Assembly: GCA_910578095.1 (NCBI GenBank)
Contig: CAJTOZ010000004.1
Location: 1 to 64,000 of the forward strand
Origin: an uncultured Muribaculaceae bacterium
Lineage (GTDB): Bacteria; Bacteroidota; Bacteroidia; Bacteroidales; Muribaculaceae
Direction: 5' to 3'
Length of the DNA: 64,000 nucleotides
The notes beneath the pieces are model-generated. The model made no database searches and had not been told where the DNA came from. It was given only the letters and a program-made list of their open reading frames with translations. Positions 39,737 to 48,173 of this stretch are shown here, piece after piece. Position numbers and translations under genes: made by a program. Numbering within the stretch: position 1 is the first letter of the stretch; each line of letters opens with the position of its first letter.

Positions 39737-41701
39737 TTCTTTCACCACCTCGGGGGCTGCTGCAGAGGAGGCTGTGGTGTCGGCGGGAGCTATTGTGTCC
39801 GGGAGTTTTCCGGTCTCTATCTCCTGATTCTCTGTGGTAGTGTCTGCCTCGGGAGGTACCGGCATGGTTTCGTCGGTTGTGCTTTCCTTGGGCTCCCCGT
39901 CTTTGTCTTCCGGTTCCGTTGCAGTTGTGTCGGGCGCTGTATCAGCGGTTTTTACTGCATCTGCAGGTACGGCGGGGGCCTTGGGCTTGTCTGCCGGTTC
40001 GGGCTTTGGGCGTGGTGCGCTGGCCATTATCTGCTCCATCTCTTCCGGAACGACGAAGATGTCGAAACGGTCGAGAGGGCGTATGCTCTCGTACCACTTG
40101 AATTTAGGCAGGAAAAACAAGCTCTTTTTGGCGAGGAAAAGCGGTGTGACCGTGCCGGATGTTTCCGGCCACATGAGAATACGGTCGACCGCTTTGCCGT
40201 GAAAGTCGGCTGAGAGGAAACTGCTCTCGGCGTTCACAATCTTATTGATGGTAGAGTCTTCCTCTTCGGGATACATTATTATTTCCACATTGCCGTTGAT
40301 GTCGAGATGCCGCATCTCGCCATTCTCAAAAAGCGCTATCATCTCCTTACCGCCGATCTGGTTGTAGTGCACATCCTCTATGTGCTCGGCCGAGAATGCA
40401 TTCTGCGGCAGACGGGCACGGTCGACTGTGGAGTCGTTCATGTGGAGCTCGATAATGTCGCCGAATATCTGACGGTTGTCGCTCCATATCACCGGGTTTA
40501 CGTACATGCGCAACATGGAGTCGCGCTGTGTGAAGCGGATGCTGTCGGCTACGCCCTGCAGGTCGGTGCGCCAGAATCTCACGCGCGGGTACACTACTGC
40601 CACGTGGCTTGTGTCGGCCCGCGTGTGGGCCGGAATTCCGGTCACGGTGTCTTCCGGCACTTCCGTGAAGCTTATGTCGCGCATGCTTTCGATGTAGCGT
40701 CCGTGCATGTAGAGGGTGTCGCCTTGATTGTACTGGCGCAGTTCGGCATGCCCGGTGATGTAGGCGCTGTCTATAATCTGGTCGTAGTAGCCGTAGTCGC
40801 CGAGCACGATCGAGGAGTTGGCTGTGTCGGTGAGTTCTACGTTGCCGAATCCTTCTCCGAATCCGGCCTGTTTGTCGTAGAATATCGTATCGGCCGTGAG
40901 CTGCTGTCCACCTTCAGCTCCCACCACCGTCGAGCGGTCGTAAAGGCGGCTGATGTTGGTCTCGGTGTTGTACTCCCCCTCACGGGTATAAATGGTGGCG
41001 CGTGCGTTGACTACGCGGCTCGGGGAATATAGCTCAGCCACGTGGGTGGCTGTGTTGTAGTAGAGCGTGTCGGTGTAGATGTCGAGTGTGTCGTTGTCGG
41101 AACGCGAGTTGAGATGGACACGCCCGTAGAAGTTGGCTTCTTTCGTGGTGGGCATGTATTCACCCTCGATGCTCCTCAGGCGGTTGTGCGCGTCGGTGAG
41201 TTCGCCTCCGGCTGCGTAGTAGCCTATGTCGGCCCGCATGTCGTATGTGAATTCCGGCGTCTCGAGCATTACGTCGCGGTTGATCAGGCGCACGTTCTTT
41301 CCGGCATCGGAGTAGAGATAGGCTACTTCTGTGGCTCCGTCGTAGTTGAGCTCGTCGGCATAGACGAATAGGGTGTCGCCTTGCTCCATACTGACATTGC
41401 CGAAGGCATCCATGGACTCGGTGTCGGGAAAAAAGTGGGCGCTGTCGCAGCGCATGTACATGGGGCCTTTGGTGAAGAGCACGTTCCCCTGCACAACCAT
41501 GTATTCATCGTTCTGTGATTTTTTGAGGACGTCGGCCCGCTCAAGAAACACTTTGTTGCCGGCGGAACGGTCGGCAGTGGGCACTTGTGGCCTGATGGCC
41601 GGCGTGCGGTCAGGCGATGCTCCGGCGGGCACGCCGAGGCTTATGGCTCCCAGTATTGCGAGAACCGCTATAGGTGCTGTGTGGCGTTGGCGTCGTCTCA
41701 T
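39725..41701 (-). CDS. OstA/LptA-like LPS-transport protein
   Basis: This 658-residue protein has a signal peptide (about 8-30 from the ATG chosen). A long beta-jellyroll region (about 50-500) matches OstA/LptA-type repeats, with motifs such as V-V-Q-G-N-V, D-S-A-x-F-F and Y-A-D-E-L-N-Y. The C-terminus (about 570-658) is Pro, Thr and Glu-rich. Proteins of this family carry LPS across the periplasm in the Lpt system. In Bacteroidetes such large OstA-like proteins are typical. The ATG at 41701 was chosen because earlier starts would overlap the 3' end of the SurA-like gene. The gene lies 20 bases downstream of that gene, so the two form an outer-membrane-biogenesis operon. Confidence 0.88.
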   Translation of the reverse strand: MRRRQRHTAPIAVLAILGAISLGVPAGASPDRTPAIRPQVPTADRSAGNKVFLERADVLKKSQNDEYMVVQGNVLFTKGPMYMRCDSAHFFPDTESMDAFGNVSMEQGDTLFVYADELNYDGATEVAYLYSDAGKNVRLINRDVMLETPEFTYDMRADIGYYAAGGELTDAHNRLRSIEGEYMPTTKEANFYGRVHLNSRSDNDTLDIYTDTLYYNTATHVAELYSPSRVVNARATIYTREGEYNTETNISRLYDRSTVVGAEGGQQLTADTIFYDKQAGFGEGFGNVELTDTANSSIVLGDYGYYDQIIDSAYITGHAELRQYNQGDTLYMHGRYIESMRDISFTEVPEDTVTGIPAHTRADTSHVAVVYPRVRFWRTDLQGVADSIRFTQRDSMLRMYVNPVIWSDNRQIFGDIIELHMNDSTVDRARLPQNAFSAEHIEDVHYNQIGGKEMIALFENGEMRHLDINGNVEIIMYPEEEDSTINKIVNAESSFLSADFHGKAVDRILMWPETSGTVTPLFLAKKSLFFLPKFKWYESIRPLDRFDIFVVPEEMEQIMASAPRPKPEPADKPKAPAVPADAVKTADTAPDTTATEPEDKDGEPKESTTDETMPVPPEADTTTENQEIETGKLPDTIAPADTTASSAAAPEVVKESVE

Positions 41702-41721
41702 TTCGGGTGGCCCGGCGCCTC

Positions 41722-43080
41722 TTATTTGGATTTTATCCAGCCTTTGTGGCGGAAGTCGCATCCGCGCCACCCGTCCTCGATGCGCACGTAGGTGTCGGCG
41801 ATTTTTTTCTCAAGCCACTTGTCGATGATGGCCTGCTTCGTGGACTCCTCGTACATGCCTTTGAGCAGCTGGTAGTCGTCGCCGAGGTTGGCCTGATGGG
41901 CGTCGATACGTTTGGTGAGCTTCACGATGGCCACAATCTCGCGGTCGCGCTTGGGATCTTTCATGACAAATGGGCGGGACACTTCTCCGGGCTGTAGGTC
42001 GGCTACGGCACGCGCCACTTCCTGCGGAAGTTCGGACATCTGGAACTGTGTGGTGCCGGTCTGCTGGTTCATCATGACACCGTTGCTGTAGCGGGTGTCT
42101 TTGTCCTGAGATATGTAGCGTGCGGCGGTTTCGAATGTGAGCTCTTTCTTGTCCACTATGTCGGCGCGCACGCTGTCGAGGCGTGTGATGGCTTTGGCTA
42201 TGTCTTCGTCGCTGACCTTGGGGCGCAGGAGTATGTGGCGGCAGTTGATGCGGTCGCCGCGTTTCTCTATAAGCTGGATGATGTGGAATCCGAATTCGGT
42301 CTCGACAATCTTTGATACCTTTTTGGGGTCGTTGAGGTTGAACGCCACAGCGGCGAATTCGGGCACGAGTGTGCCGCGGCCTACGAATCCGAGTTCACCT
42401 CCGCGCACTCCTTCAGGCGCTTCGCTGTAGAGAACTGCGAGGGTGTAGAACTCGCTCTCGCCGCGGTTCACACGGTCGGCGTAGTCGCGTAGGCGGGCTT
42501 TCACGTTTTCTATTTCCTCACGCGGCACCGGCGGGTTGATGGTGACGAGCTGAACCTCCACCTGCAGCGGCACGAAGGGGACGCTGTCCTGCGGAAGGTT
42601 GTTGAAGTAGCGGCGCACATCGCCGGGCGTGACTTTTACGTTTTTGGTGAGAGACTGTTTCACCTGTTGCACGCGGTAGCGGTTGGTCATGTTTGTGGCG
42701 TAGTACTCGCGTATCTCGGAGAACGGTTTGCGGAAGTATTGTTCCACTTTTTCCCTTGATCCGAGATTGGTGATGAGGAAGTTCATCTGCGCATCCACCT
42801 GCTGCTGCACCATGCTTTCGGCCACTTCCACAGTGTCGAGGTCGGCCTGATGGAGAAACAGGCGTTCGATGGCCATCTCTTCGGGAATGTAGCAGTAGGG
42901 GTCGCCCACTATTGTCTGGCGGTCTTGCTGCATCTCCTGATAGGTCTGTTCGATTTCAGATTTGTAGATGGGATCGTCGCCGATGACCCATGCCACTTCT
43001 TCAGCGATATTGTTCTGGGCGGCAGCGTAAAGAGCGAGAGCTCCTGCTCCGAGGCATAATGCTATGTGTTTGAGCTTCAT
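41722..43080 (-). CDS. SurA-like periplasmic peptidyl-prolyl isomerase/chaperone
   Basis: This 452-residue protein has a signal peptide (about 1-21) and a SurA-N-like helical domain. A good parvulin domain (about 170-280) has A-V-L-Y-S-E-A-P-E-G-V-R-G-G-E-L-G-F-V and a G-F-H-I-I-Q-L end. A second, degenerate parvulin-like part (about 285-400) carries R-H-I-L-L. Proteins of this kind guide outer-membrane beta-barrels to the Bam complex. It is the first gene of an operon with the OstA-like gene. A minus-strand TATCTTTG box (43136-43129) precedes it, with no good -33 element. Confidence 0.9.
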   Translation of the reverse strand: MKLKHIALCLGAGALALYAAAQNNIAEEVAWVIGDDPIYKSEIEQTYQEMQQDRQTIVGDPYCYIPEEMAIERLFLHQADLDTVEVAESMVQQQVDAQMNFLITNLGSREKVEQYFRKPFSEIREYYATNMTNRYRVQQVKQSLTKNVKVTPGDVRRYFNNLPQDSVPFVPLQVEVQLVTINPPVPREEIENVKARLRDYADRVNRGESEFYTLAVLYSEAPEGVRGGELGFVGRGTLVPEFAAVAFNLNDPKKVSKIVETEFGFHIIQLIEKRGDRINCRHILLRPKVSDEDIAKAITRLDSVRADIVDKKELTFETAARYISQDKDTRYSNGVMMNQQTGTTQFQMSELPQEVARAVADLQPGEVSRPFVMKDPKRDREIVAIVKLTKRIDAHQANLGDDYQLLKGMYEESTKQAIIDKWLEKKIADTYVRIEDGWRGCDFRHKGWIKSK

Positions 43081-43186
43081 AGAGTGCTGTGTGGCGCGCT
43101 GGGCGCGTTAAGATGTGATATATCGGTGCAAAGATACGTATTTTTTGCTATCCCGTCAGCTATTTTATATTTTTTAATGTGTGGCG

Positions 43187-43945
43187 TCATTCTTTGACAA
43201 GGCGTGCGCTGAGTTCCCATAGAGCATAGATGGGTATGAACACGGCAAAGAGGGTGAAGGGATCGCCGGTGGGGGTTATGAGCGCGGCCACTATGAGGAG
43301 TGCCACGATGGCATGGCGCCTGTATTGCCGGAAGAACGAGCGGTGCAGGATACCTATGCTGCCGAGGAGCCACGCCATAAGAGGGAGCTCGAAGACAGCG
43401 CCCATGAGCAGGACTATGGTGAAAAAGTTGTCCATGTAGCTGTCGAGCGACACTATGGGTGTGATGTGCGGGCTGAGGCTGTAGGCTGCAAGGAAGCGCA
43501 ATGCTATTGGAAATACAAAGGCATAGCCGGCGGCGGCCCCGAGGTAAAACATGATGTTGCCGAGCAAGAAGGCGCGCCTCATGCCGCGCTTCTCGTGCTC
43601 ATACAGTGCAGGGGCCACAAAACTCCAGAGCAGATAGATAATGACGGGGAATGCCACGACTACGGCTGTCCAGCAGGCGGCGGACATGTGGGTGAAGAAT
43701 TGCGATGCGAGCTCGATGCTGACAAGCTCGATGTGCATGGGGGCGGCTGCGTCGGTGGCGCCGGCGCTGTCGAGCAGAGAATACAGCCAGAAGTCGGGCG
43801 AGCATGGCGCGAGGATGATGTGGTCGAAAATCCAGGGCATGGCTGCGAATGCTCCGGCAGCACACAGCGCCACTACGGCGGCCATGCGGATGAGCACTCC
43901 GCGGAGGTCGTCGAGATGGTCCCAGAATGTCATTTCGCCGGCCAC
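43187..43945 (-). CDS. tatC: Sec-independent translocase TatC
   Basis: This 252-residue protein has six membrane segments and the conserved opening E-M-T-F-W-D-H-L-D-D-L-R, with the family F-x-x-P-V-I-I-Y-L-L-W-S-F and later F-E-L-P-L. TatC binds twin-arginine signal peptides and, with TatA, exports folded proteins. The start is a GTG at 43945 that gives M-A-G-E-M-T-F-W, similar to other TatC proteins; an ATG four codons later (43933) is possible. It is 4 bases after tatA. No tatB is present, so this is a minimal two-gene system. Confidence 0.94.
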   Translation of the reverse strand: MAGEMTFWDHLDDLRGVLIRMAAVVALCAAGAFAAMPWIFDHIILAPCSPDFWLYSLLDSAGATDAAAPMHIELVSIELASQFFTHMSAACWTAVVVAFPVIIYLLWSFVAPALYEHEKRGMRRAFLLGNIMFYLGAAAGYAFVFPIALRFLAAYSLSPHITPIVSLDSYMDNFFTIVLLMGAVFELPLMAWLLGSIGILHRSFFRQYRRHAIVALLIVAALITPTGDPFTLFAVFIPIYALWELSARLVKE

Positions 43946-43949
43946 GTCG

Positions 43950-44186
43950 CTATTGCTTGGTCTTGTCCTCGCTGTCGGTGGTGGAATCGCTGTCGAGTGG
44001 TTTGTTGATTTCGCGTTTGGCCTCTTCCATGCCTTGCTTGAAGCTATGCACGCCTTTGCCTACACCTCGCATAAGTTCGGGGATTTTCTTGCCGCCGAAC
44101 AATAGGAGGATGACGATGAGGATGATAATCCATTCCCATCCGCGAAGGTTGCCGAGAAACAGAGGTATGATGGTGAGCAGGTTCAT
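43950..44186 (-). CDS. tatA: Sec-independent translocase TatA
   Basis: This 78-residue protein has a short N-terminal membrane helix (about 14-30, W-I-I-I-L-I-V-I-L-L-L-F-G), the hinge G-K-K-I-P-E-L and an amphipathic helix (G-V-G-K-G-V-H-S-F-K-Q-G), followed by a charged tail. This is the standard TatA/E layout. TatA oligomers form the export channel with TatC, whose gene follows at once. The gene starts close to a large palindrome shared with the divergent fabD. Confidence 0.93.
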   Translation of the reverse strand: MNLLTIIPLFLGNLRGWEWIIILIVILLLFGGKKIPELMRGVGKGVHSFKQGMEEAKREINKPLDSDSTTDSEDKTKQ

Positions 44187-44207
44187 TGTTTAGTGAATTT
44201 TGCTTGT

Positions 44208-44243
44208 AAAGTTACGTACTTTTCGCGAAAAGTGCGTAACTTT
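44208..44243. promoter_or_regulatory. 36-bp near-perfect palindrome between tatA and fabD
   Basis: The arms AAAGTTACG(T/G)ACTTTTCG and their complement are centred at 44225/44226; 17 of 18 pairs match. The right end makes TAACTTTG (44237-44244), a -7 box for fabD. The left end gives TAACTTTA on the minus strand, close to a -7 box for tatA. The site can therefore serve as a shared operator for both genes. Confidence 0.6.
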
Positions 44244-44277
44244 GCGGTCTAAATGTAACCAATTAAACAATTTTCAC

Positions 44278-45156
44278 ATGAAAGCTTACGTATTTCCCGG
44301 CCAGGGTGCCCAGTTTGTGGGCATGGGCAAGGATCTTTATGACAACAATGCCGCGGCTCACGACCTTTTTGAGCAGGCCAACGATATTCTGGGTTTCCGC
44401 ATCACCGACCTGATGTTTGCCGGCACCGACGAGGATCTTCGTCAGACCGCCGTTACCCAACCTGCTATCTTCCTCCACTCGGTGCTTCTGGCCAAGAGCC
44501 TCGGCGATGAGTTCCGTCCCGACATGGTGGCCGGTCACTCCCTCGGCGAGTTTTCCGCCCTCGTATCGGCCGGCGCCATGAACTTTGCCGACGGCCTCAA
44601 GCTTGTTTCGGCCCGTGCGCAGGCCATGCAGCGCGCGTGCGAGATGAAGCCCAGCACTATGGCTGCCGTGCTCGCCCTCCCCGACGAGACCGTTGAAGCC
44701 ATCTGCGCCGAAATCCCCGGCACAGTGGTGTGCGCCAACTACAACTGCCCCGGCCAGCTCGTGATATCCGGCGAAATCGAGGCTATCGACGCAGCTTGCG
44801 AGAAACTGCTCGCCGCAGGTGCCAAGCGCGCGCTTAAGCTCAAGGTGGGCGGCGCTTTCCACTCGCCCTGCATGGAGCCCGCTCGCGCCGAACTGGCCGA
44901 AGCCATCGCAGCCACCGAGATCCACACCCCCATCTGCCCCGTTTTCCAGAACGTGGACGCTCTGCCCCACACCGACCCCGCCGAAATCAAGGCCAACCTC
45001 ATCGCACAGCTCACCGCTCCCGTGCGCTGGACACAGACCGTGCGCAACATGATTGCCGCCGGCGCCACAGAGTTTGTTGAACTCGGCCCGGGCAAGGTGC
45101 TCCAGGGTCTCGTTGCCAAAATCGACCGCAACGTCGCTGTCAGCGGCCTCCAGTAA
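44278..45156 (+). CDS. fabD: Malonyl-CoA:ACP transacylase FabD
   Basis: This 292-residue enzyme starts with A-Y-V-F-P-G-Q-G-A-Q and has the nucleophile Ser88 in G-H-S-L-G-E-F and the second catalytic H in F-H-S-P-C-M (near 197). It loads malonyl groups on acyl carrier protein for fatty-acid synthesis. The ATG at 44278 is favoured over the in-frame start at 44200 because it aligns with the family and lies just downstream of the promoter palindrome. It is monocistronic, ending at the hairpin at 45178-45218, and divergent from tatA. Confidence 0.97.
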   Translation: MKAYVFPGQGAQFVGMGKDLYDNNAAAHDLFEQANDILGFRITDLMFAGTDEDLRQTAVTQPAIFLHSVLLAKSLGDEFRPDMVAGHSLGEFSALVSAGAMNFADGLKLVSARAQAMQRACEMKPSTMAAVLALPDETVEAICAEIPGTVVCANYNCPGQLVISGEIEAIDAACEKLLAAGAKRALKLKVGGAFHSPCMEPARAELAEAIAATEIHTPICPVFQNVDALPHTDPAEIKANLIAQLTAPVRWTQTVRNMIAAGATEFVELGPGKVLQGLVAKIDRNVAVSGLQ

Positions 45157-45177
45157 GGAGACGACACTCAGATAATT

Positions 45178-45218
45178 CACAGCCTGCATGCCGGATGGTA
45201 CGCAGGCTGTGTTTGTTT
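45178..45218 (+). terminator. Intrinsic terminator of fabD
   Basis: CACAGCCTGC (45178-45187) and GCAGGCTGTG (45202-45211) form a 10-bp stem followed by TTTGTTT. Confidence 0.8.
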
Positions 45219-45488
45219 ATATAGCCCGGATGGTGCCGAGGGTACAAAAGGACAAAAAGGCAAGAGAGACAAAAGTTTTTTGTCCTAAATAAACAATGGG
45301 GTTTATCGGGCAAATCTATTACTATTCCTTTTTCGGGGCGGAAGCGGCCCACACGCGCTATGGCGTGCAGGCCGTTTCGTATATGTACAGCATTTTTTAT
45401 TTACCGGGTTTGTCGCTGAGGTTGTGTGCTTTCCCGGCGATGGTCTCGAGGGTTTCGGCTGCGGATGCTGATACGATGTTCTCAGTTG
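45219..45488. other. Intergenic region with repeat fragment and C-terminal copy
   Basis: No gene is supported here. 45237-45279 looks like the left half of the dispersed repeat (copy C). The minus-strand part 45399-45470 encodes a second, out-of-frame copy of the C-terminus of the neighbouring helical protein. Confidence 0.5.
45237..45279 (+). repeat. Dispersed repeat, fragment C
   Basis: CGAGGGTACAAAAGGAC followed by a GAGAGACAAAAG block resembles the left half of copies A and B. The AATTAATAAT block and the right half are missing, so this is a partial or decayed copy. Confidence 0.4.
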
Positions 45489-45800
45489 TCAGTCGAGTTT
45501 GTCGCTGAGGTCGTGGAGTTTGTCGGCGATGCTGTCGAGCGCATCGGCGGCAGCTCCCTTCACCTTGTCGGTGAGGCCGGCGGCCTTTTCCTTGAGGTTG
45601 TCGGCTATGCCGGCAGTTTTTTCTTTTAGGCCGGCTGCTGTTTCCGCGGCCGATTCTTTTGCTGCCTCGGCGTTGGTGTGCGCGTTGTCCTTGATGGCCT
45701 GGGTTTCGGCTTGTGCGGCTATTTTTGCCGCTTCGGCGGCCTGTGCGGCTTTTTCTTTGGCCACATCTGCGGCCTCGCCTGCGAGTTTCTGATAGTCCAT
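45489..45800 (-). CDS. Ala/Lys/Glu-rich amphipathic-helix protein (YtxH/LEA-like)
   Basis: The 103-residue product is almost entirely helix-forming (A, K, E, D), with repeated motifs such as A-A-D-A-L-D-S-I-A-D-K-L. It has no signal peptide. Such proteins resemble YtxH or LEA-type stress proteins of unknown action. Its C-terminus has a second copy just downstream (45399-45470 on the minus strand) in another frame, suggesting a frameshift or decayed extension. The gene follows lptF with an 11-bp inverted repeat between. It may be a separate unit. The function is unknown. Confidence 0.7.
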   Translation of the reverse strand: MDYQKLAGEAADVAKEKAAQAAEAAKIAAQAETQAIKDNAHTNAEAAKESAAETAAGLKEKTAGIADNLKEKAAGLTDKVKGAAADALDSIADKLHDLSDKLD

Positions 45801-45810
45801 GGGTCTGATA

Positions 45811-45841
45811 TGTTTTAGAGATTATGTATGTCTCTAAAACA
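45811..45841. repeat. 11-bp perfect inverted repeat upstream of the helical protein
   Basis: TGTTTTAGAGA (45811-45821) and TCTCTAAAACA (45831-45841) flank a 9-base spacer. It could be an operator for the downstream minus-strand gene, or a weak terminator for lptF. Confidence 0.5.
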
Positions 45842-45862
45842 TTGCTGCGGGCAGCATTGTTC
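45837..45862 (-). terminator. Candidate terminator of lptF
   Basis: On the minus strand, AACAATGCTGC and GCAGCAATGTT (one internal A-A mismatch) form a hairpin with a 2-base turn, followed by TTTT. It starts at the lptF stop codon. Confidence 0.45.
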
Positions 45863-46934
45863 AGCGGCGTGCGCGCAGATAGAGCACAATGGCTATGATG
45901 GTGAATATGGTGTTGGGTATCCACATGGCCACGAGTGGCGATGTGAGGCCGGAGAGGGCAAATGTCTGGGTGATGGTCATGAACAGGATGTAGCTGAAGC
46001 TGAGCACGAGGCCTATTCCTATGTTGAGACCCATTCCGCCTTTTACTTTGCGGCTTGAAAGCGTCATGCCTATGACGGTGAGGATGAATGCTGCGGCTGT
46101 CATGGCATAACGGCGGTGGAATTCCACCTCAAAGCTGGCGATGTTGCCCACTCCGCGCCGTCGTTGTCCGTCGATGTAGGCGGCAAGGTCGGGCGACGTC
46201 ATCTTCTCGTGGTCGTTTTTGGAGATGAGGAAGTCGCGCGGCTCGAAGGGGATGATGGTATCGAGCGACGAGCCTTTGGTGATGAACTCACGGTTGTCGC
46301 GGAAGTCGCGGATCACGTAGTCATTCACGCGCCAGTTGTAGAGTGTGTCCCACCGTATGCTCTGTGCGGTGAGGCGTGAGCGCAGCTGCTTGTTCTCGTC
46401 GAAGGATTCGAGGGAGAATTTCGCTCCGGTCTTGGTGATGTTGTCGTAGCGGCTCATATAGGCTATCTGTCCCGGTTGCACCATGAGCATGATGTTTGAG
46501 CCATAGTCCACACGCTTGTTCTTGACGTAGGTGTTGGTGTAATTGATGCGTTTGACGTTGGCGGGAGGGATGATATATGCGTCCAGGACGAATGTGGCTG
46601 CAGCGATTACAGCCGCGGCGAAGAGATAGGGCCGCATGAGGCGTCCGAAGCTCATGCCGGTGGAGAGCATTGCTATGATCTCGCTGTTGCCGGCAAGCTT
46701 GGATGTGAAAAAGATGACGGCGATGAATGTGAACAGCGGGGAAAACTGATTGGCGAAGTAGGGTAGAAAGTTGACGTAGTAGTCAAGTATGGTAGCGCGC
46801 AGGGGGGCCTTGAGGAAGGCGTCGAGCTTTTCGTTGACGTCGAACATCACCACGATGGCCAGCAGGAGTATGATGGCGAATACGTAGGTGCCGAGAAATT
46901 TTCGGATGATGTACCTGTCGAGTATCTTGAACAT
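45861..46934 (-). CDS. lptF: LptF/LptG-type LPS-export permease (YjgP/YjgQ family)
   Basis: This 357-residue inner-membrane protein has paired N-terminal and C-terminal membrane helices (about 10-110 and 260-357) around a periplasmic beta domain (about 130-250), the layout of LptF/LptG. The start M-F-K-I-L-D-R-Y-I-I-R-K-F matches the family. The pair with LptB drives LPS out of the inner membrane. It begins 17 bases after tgt, a pairing common in Bacteroidetes. The ATG at 46934 is chosen because longer frames would overlap tgt. Which of LptF or LptG it is cannot be told by sequence alone. Confidence 0.9.
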   Translation of the reverse strand: MFKILDRYIIRKFLGTYVFAIILLLAIVVMFDVNEKLDAFLKAPLRATILDYYVNFLPYFANQFSPLFTFIAVIFFTSKLAGNSEIIAMLSTGMSFGRLMRPYLFAAAVIAAATFVLDAYIIPPANVKRINYTNTYVKNKRVDYGSNIMLMVQPGQIAYMSRYDNITKTGAKFSLESFDENKQLRSRLTAQSIRWDTLYNWRVNDYVIRDFRDNREFITKGSSLDTIIPFEPRDFLISKNDHEKMTSPDLAAYIDGQRRRGVGNIASFEVEFHRRYAMTAAAFILTVIGMTLSSRKVKGGMGLNIGIGLVLSFSYILFMTITQTFALSGLTSPLVAMWIPNTIFTIIAIVLYLRARR

Positions 46935-46950
46935 GGCGTAGGAGGAGTGG

Positions 46951-48081
46951 TTATAGACGCCGCATGACGCGCTCGAGCATGTCGCGCTTCCAGGAGGGGA
47001 AGTCGCCCTCGATGATGTGGCGGCGTGCTTCTCCCACGAGCCATAGATAGAAGGCGAGGTTGTGGATGGATGCGATCTGCATGGCCAGCAGTTCATCGGC
47101 AATGAAGAGGTGGCGCACATAAGCTTTGGAATACACGCGATCCACTTCTGCGGGGCCGTCGGGTTGCAGTGGCGAGAAGTCGTCGGCCCATTTGCGGTTT
47201 CGCATGTTCATGGTGCCGTGGGCTGTGAACAGCATGCCGTTGCGTGCGTTTCGTGTGGGCATGACGCAGTCCATCATGTCGACGCCGCGGTCGATGGCTT
47301 CGAGGATATTGGCCGGTGTGCCTACGCCCATGAGGTAGCGCGGACGGTCGGCCGGCAGGATGTCGTTGACCACCTCGATCATCTCGTACATGACCTCGGT
47401 GGGCTCGCCCACGGCCAGGCCTCCGATGGCGTTGCCCTCGGCTCCGAGGTCGGCTACGTGGCGCGCGGCCTCGCGGCGCAGGTCGGGGTAGGTACATCCC
47501 TGCACTATGGGGAAGAAAGCCTGACGGTGGCCATAGAGTGGCTCGGTTTCGTTGAAGTGTTTCCACCCGCGCTCAAGCCACCGCTGCGTGAGGCTGAGCG
47601 AACGGCGGGCGTAGGCACGGTCGGCGTCGCCCGGGGTGCATTCGTCAAGCGCCATCATGATATCGGAGCCTATGATGCGCTGTGTGTCGACAACGTTTTC
47701 CGGCGTGAAGAGATGCCGCGAGCCGTCTATATGGCTGCGGAAGTGGGCTCCTTCTTCGGTGAGCTTGCGCCGGTCGCTGAGAGAGAACACCTGGAAACCG
47801 CCGCTATCGGTGAGTATCGGGCGGTCCCACCCGTTGAAGCGGTGCAGGCCTCCGGCCCGGCGCATGATGTCCATGCCCGGACGGAGGTACAGGTGGTAGG
47901 TGTTGCCGAGGATAATCTGCGCTTTCACTTGCTCGCGCATCTCGCTCATGTGGACACCCTTCACGGCACCTTGCGTGCCTACGGGCATGAAGATGGGCGT
48001 GGCTATGTCGCCATGGTCGGTATGTATCATTCCTGCGCGGGCGTTTGTGCCGGCGCAGGCGGCCTGTATCTTGAAATCCAT
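46951..48081 (-). CDS. tgt: Queuine tRNA-ribosyltransferase, zinc-ligand-poor variant
   Basis: This 376-residue enzyme exchanges guanine-34 of certain tRNAs for a queuosine precursor. It has the family blocks M-P-V-G-T-Q-G, L-G-N-T-Y-H-L, D-S-G-G-F-Q-V-F-S-L, I-V-Q-G-C, G-G-L-A-V-G-E-P and D-C-V-M-P-T-R-N. The C-terminal zinc site normally has C-x-C-x2-C and a later His. Here the cysteines are replaced by D-G-P-A-E-V-D-R-V-Y, and only the His in S-I-H-N-L remains. The rest of the fold is intact. A minus-strand TAAATTTG box (48108-48101) precedes it. It is co-transcribed with lptF. Confidence 0.95.
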   Translation of the reverse strand: MDFKIQAACAGTNARAGMIHTDHGDIATPIFMPVGTQGAVKGVHMSEMREQVKAQIILGNTYHLYLRPGMDIMRRAGGLHRFNGWDRPILTDSGGFQVFSLSDRRKLTEEGAHFRSHIDGSRHLFTPENVVDTQRIIGSDIMMALDECTPGDADRAYARRSLSLTQRWLERGWKHFNETEPLYGHRQAFFPIVQGCTYPDLRREAARHVADLGAEGNAIGGLAVGEPTEVMYEMIEVVNDILPADRPRYLMGVGTPANILEAIDRGVDMMDCVMPTRNARNGMLFTAHGTMNMRNRKWADDFSPLQPDGPAEVDRVYSKAYVRHLFIADELLAMQIASIHNLAFYLWLVGEARRHIIEGDFPSWKRDMLERVMRRL

Positions 48082-48173
48082 TCTACGAGTATTTTGGCTG
48101 CAAATTTACGCAAAAGAATTCATAAATAGCCGGCGGCGGTGTAAAAACTGCTTGTTTTGGGCAGTGGGCCGAC

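Noticed and set aside
45296..45508. A 70-codon plus-strand open frame after fabD
   Set aside because: It lies over a repeat fragment and the duplicated tail of the neighbouring gene, with no domain and no promoter.
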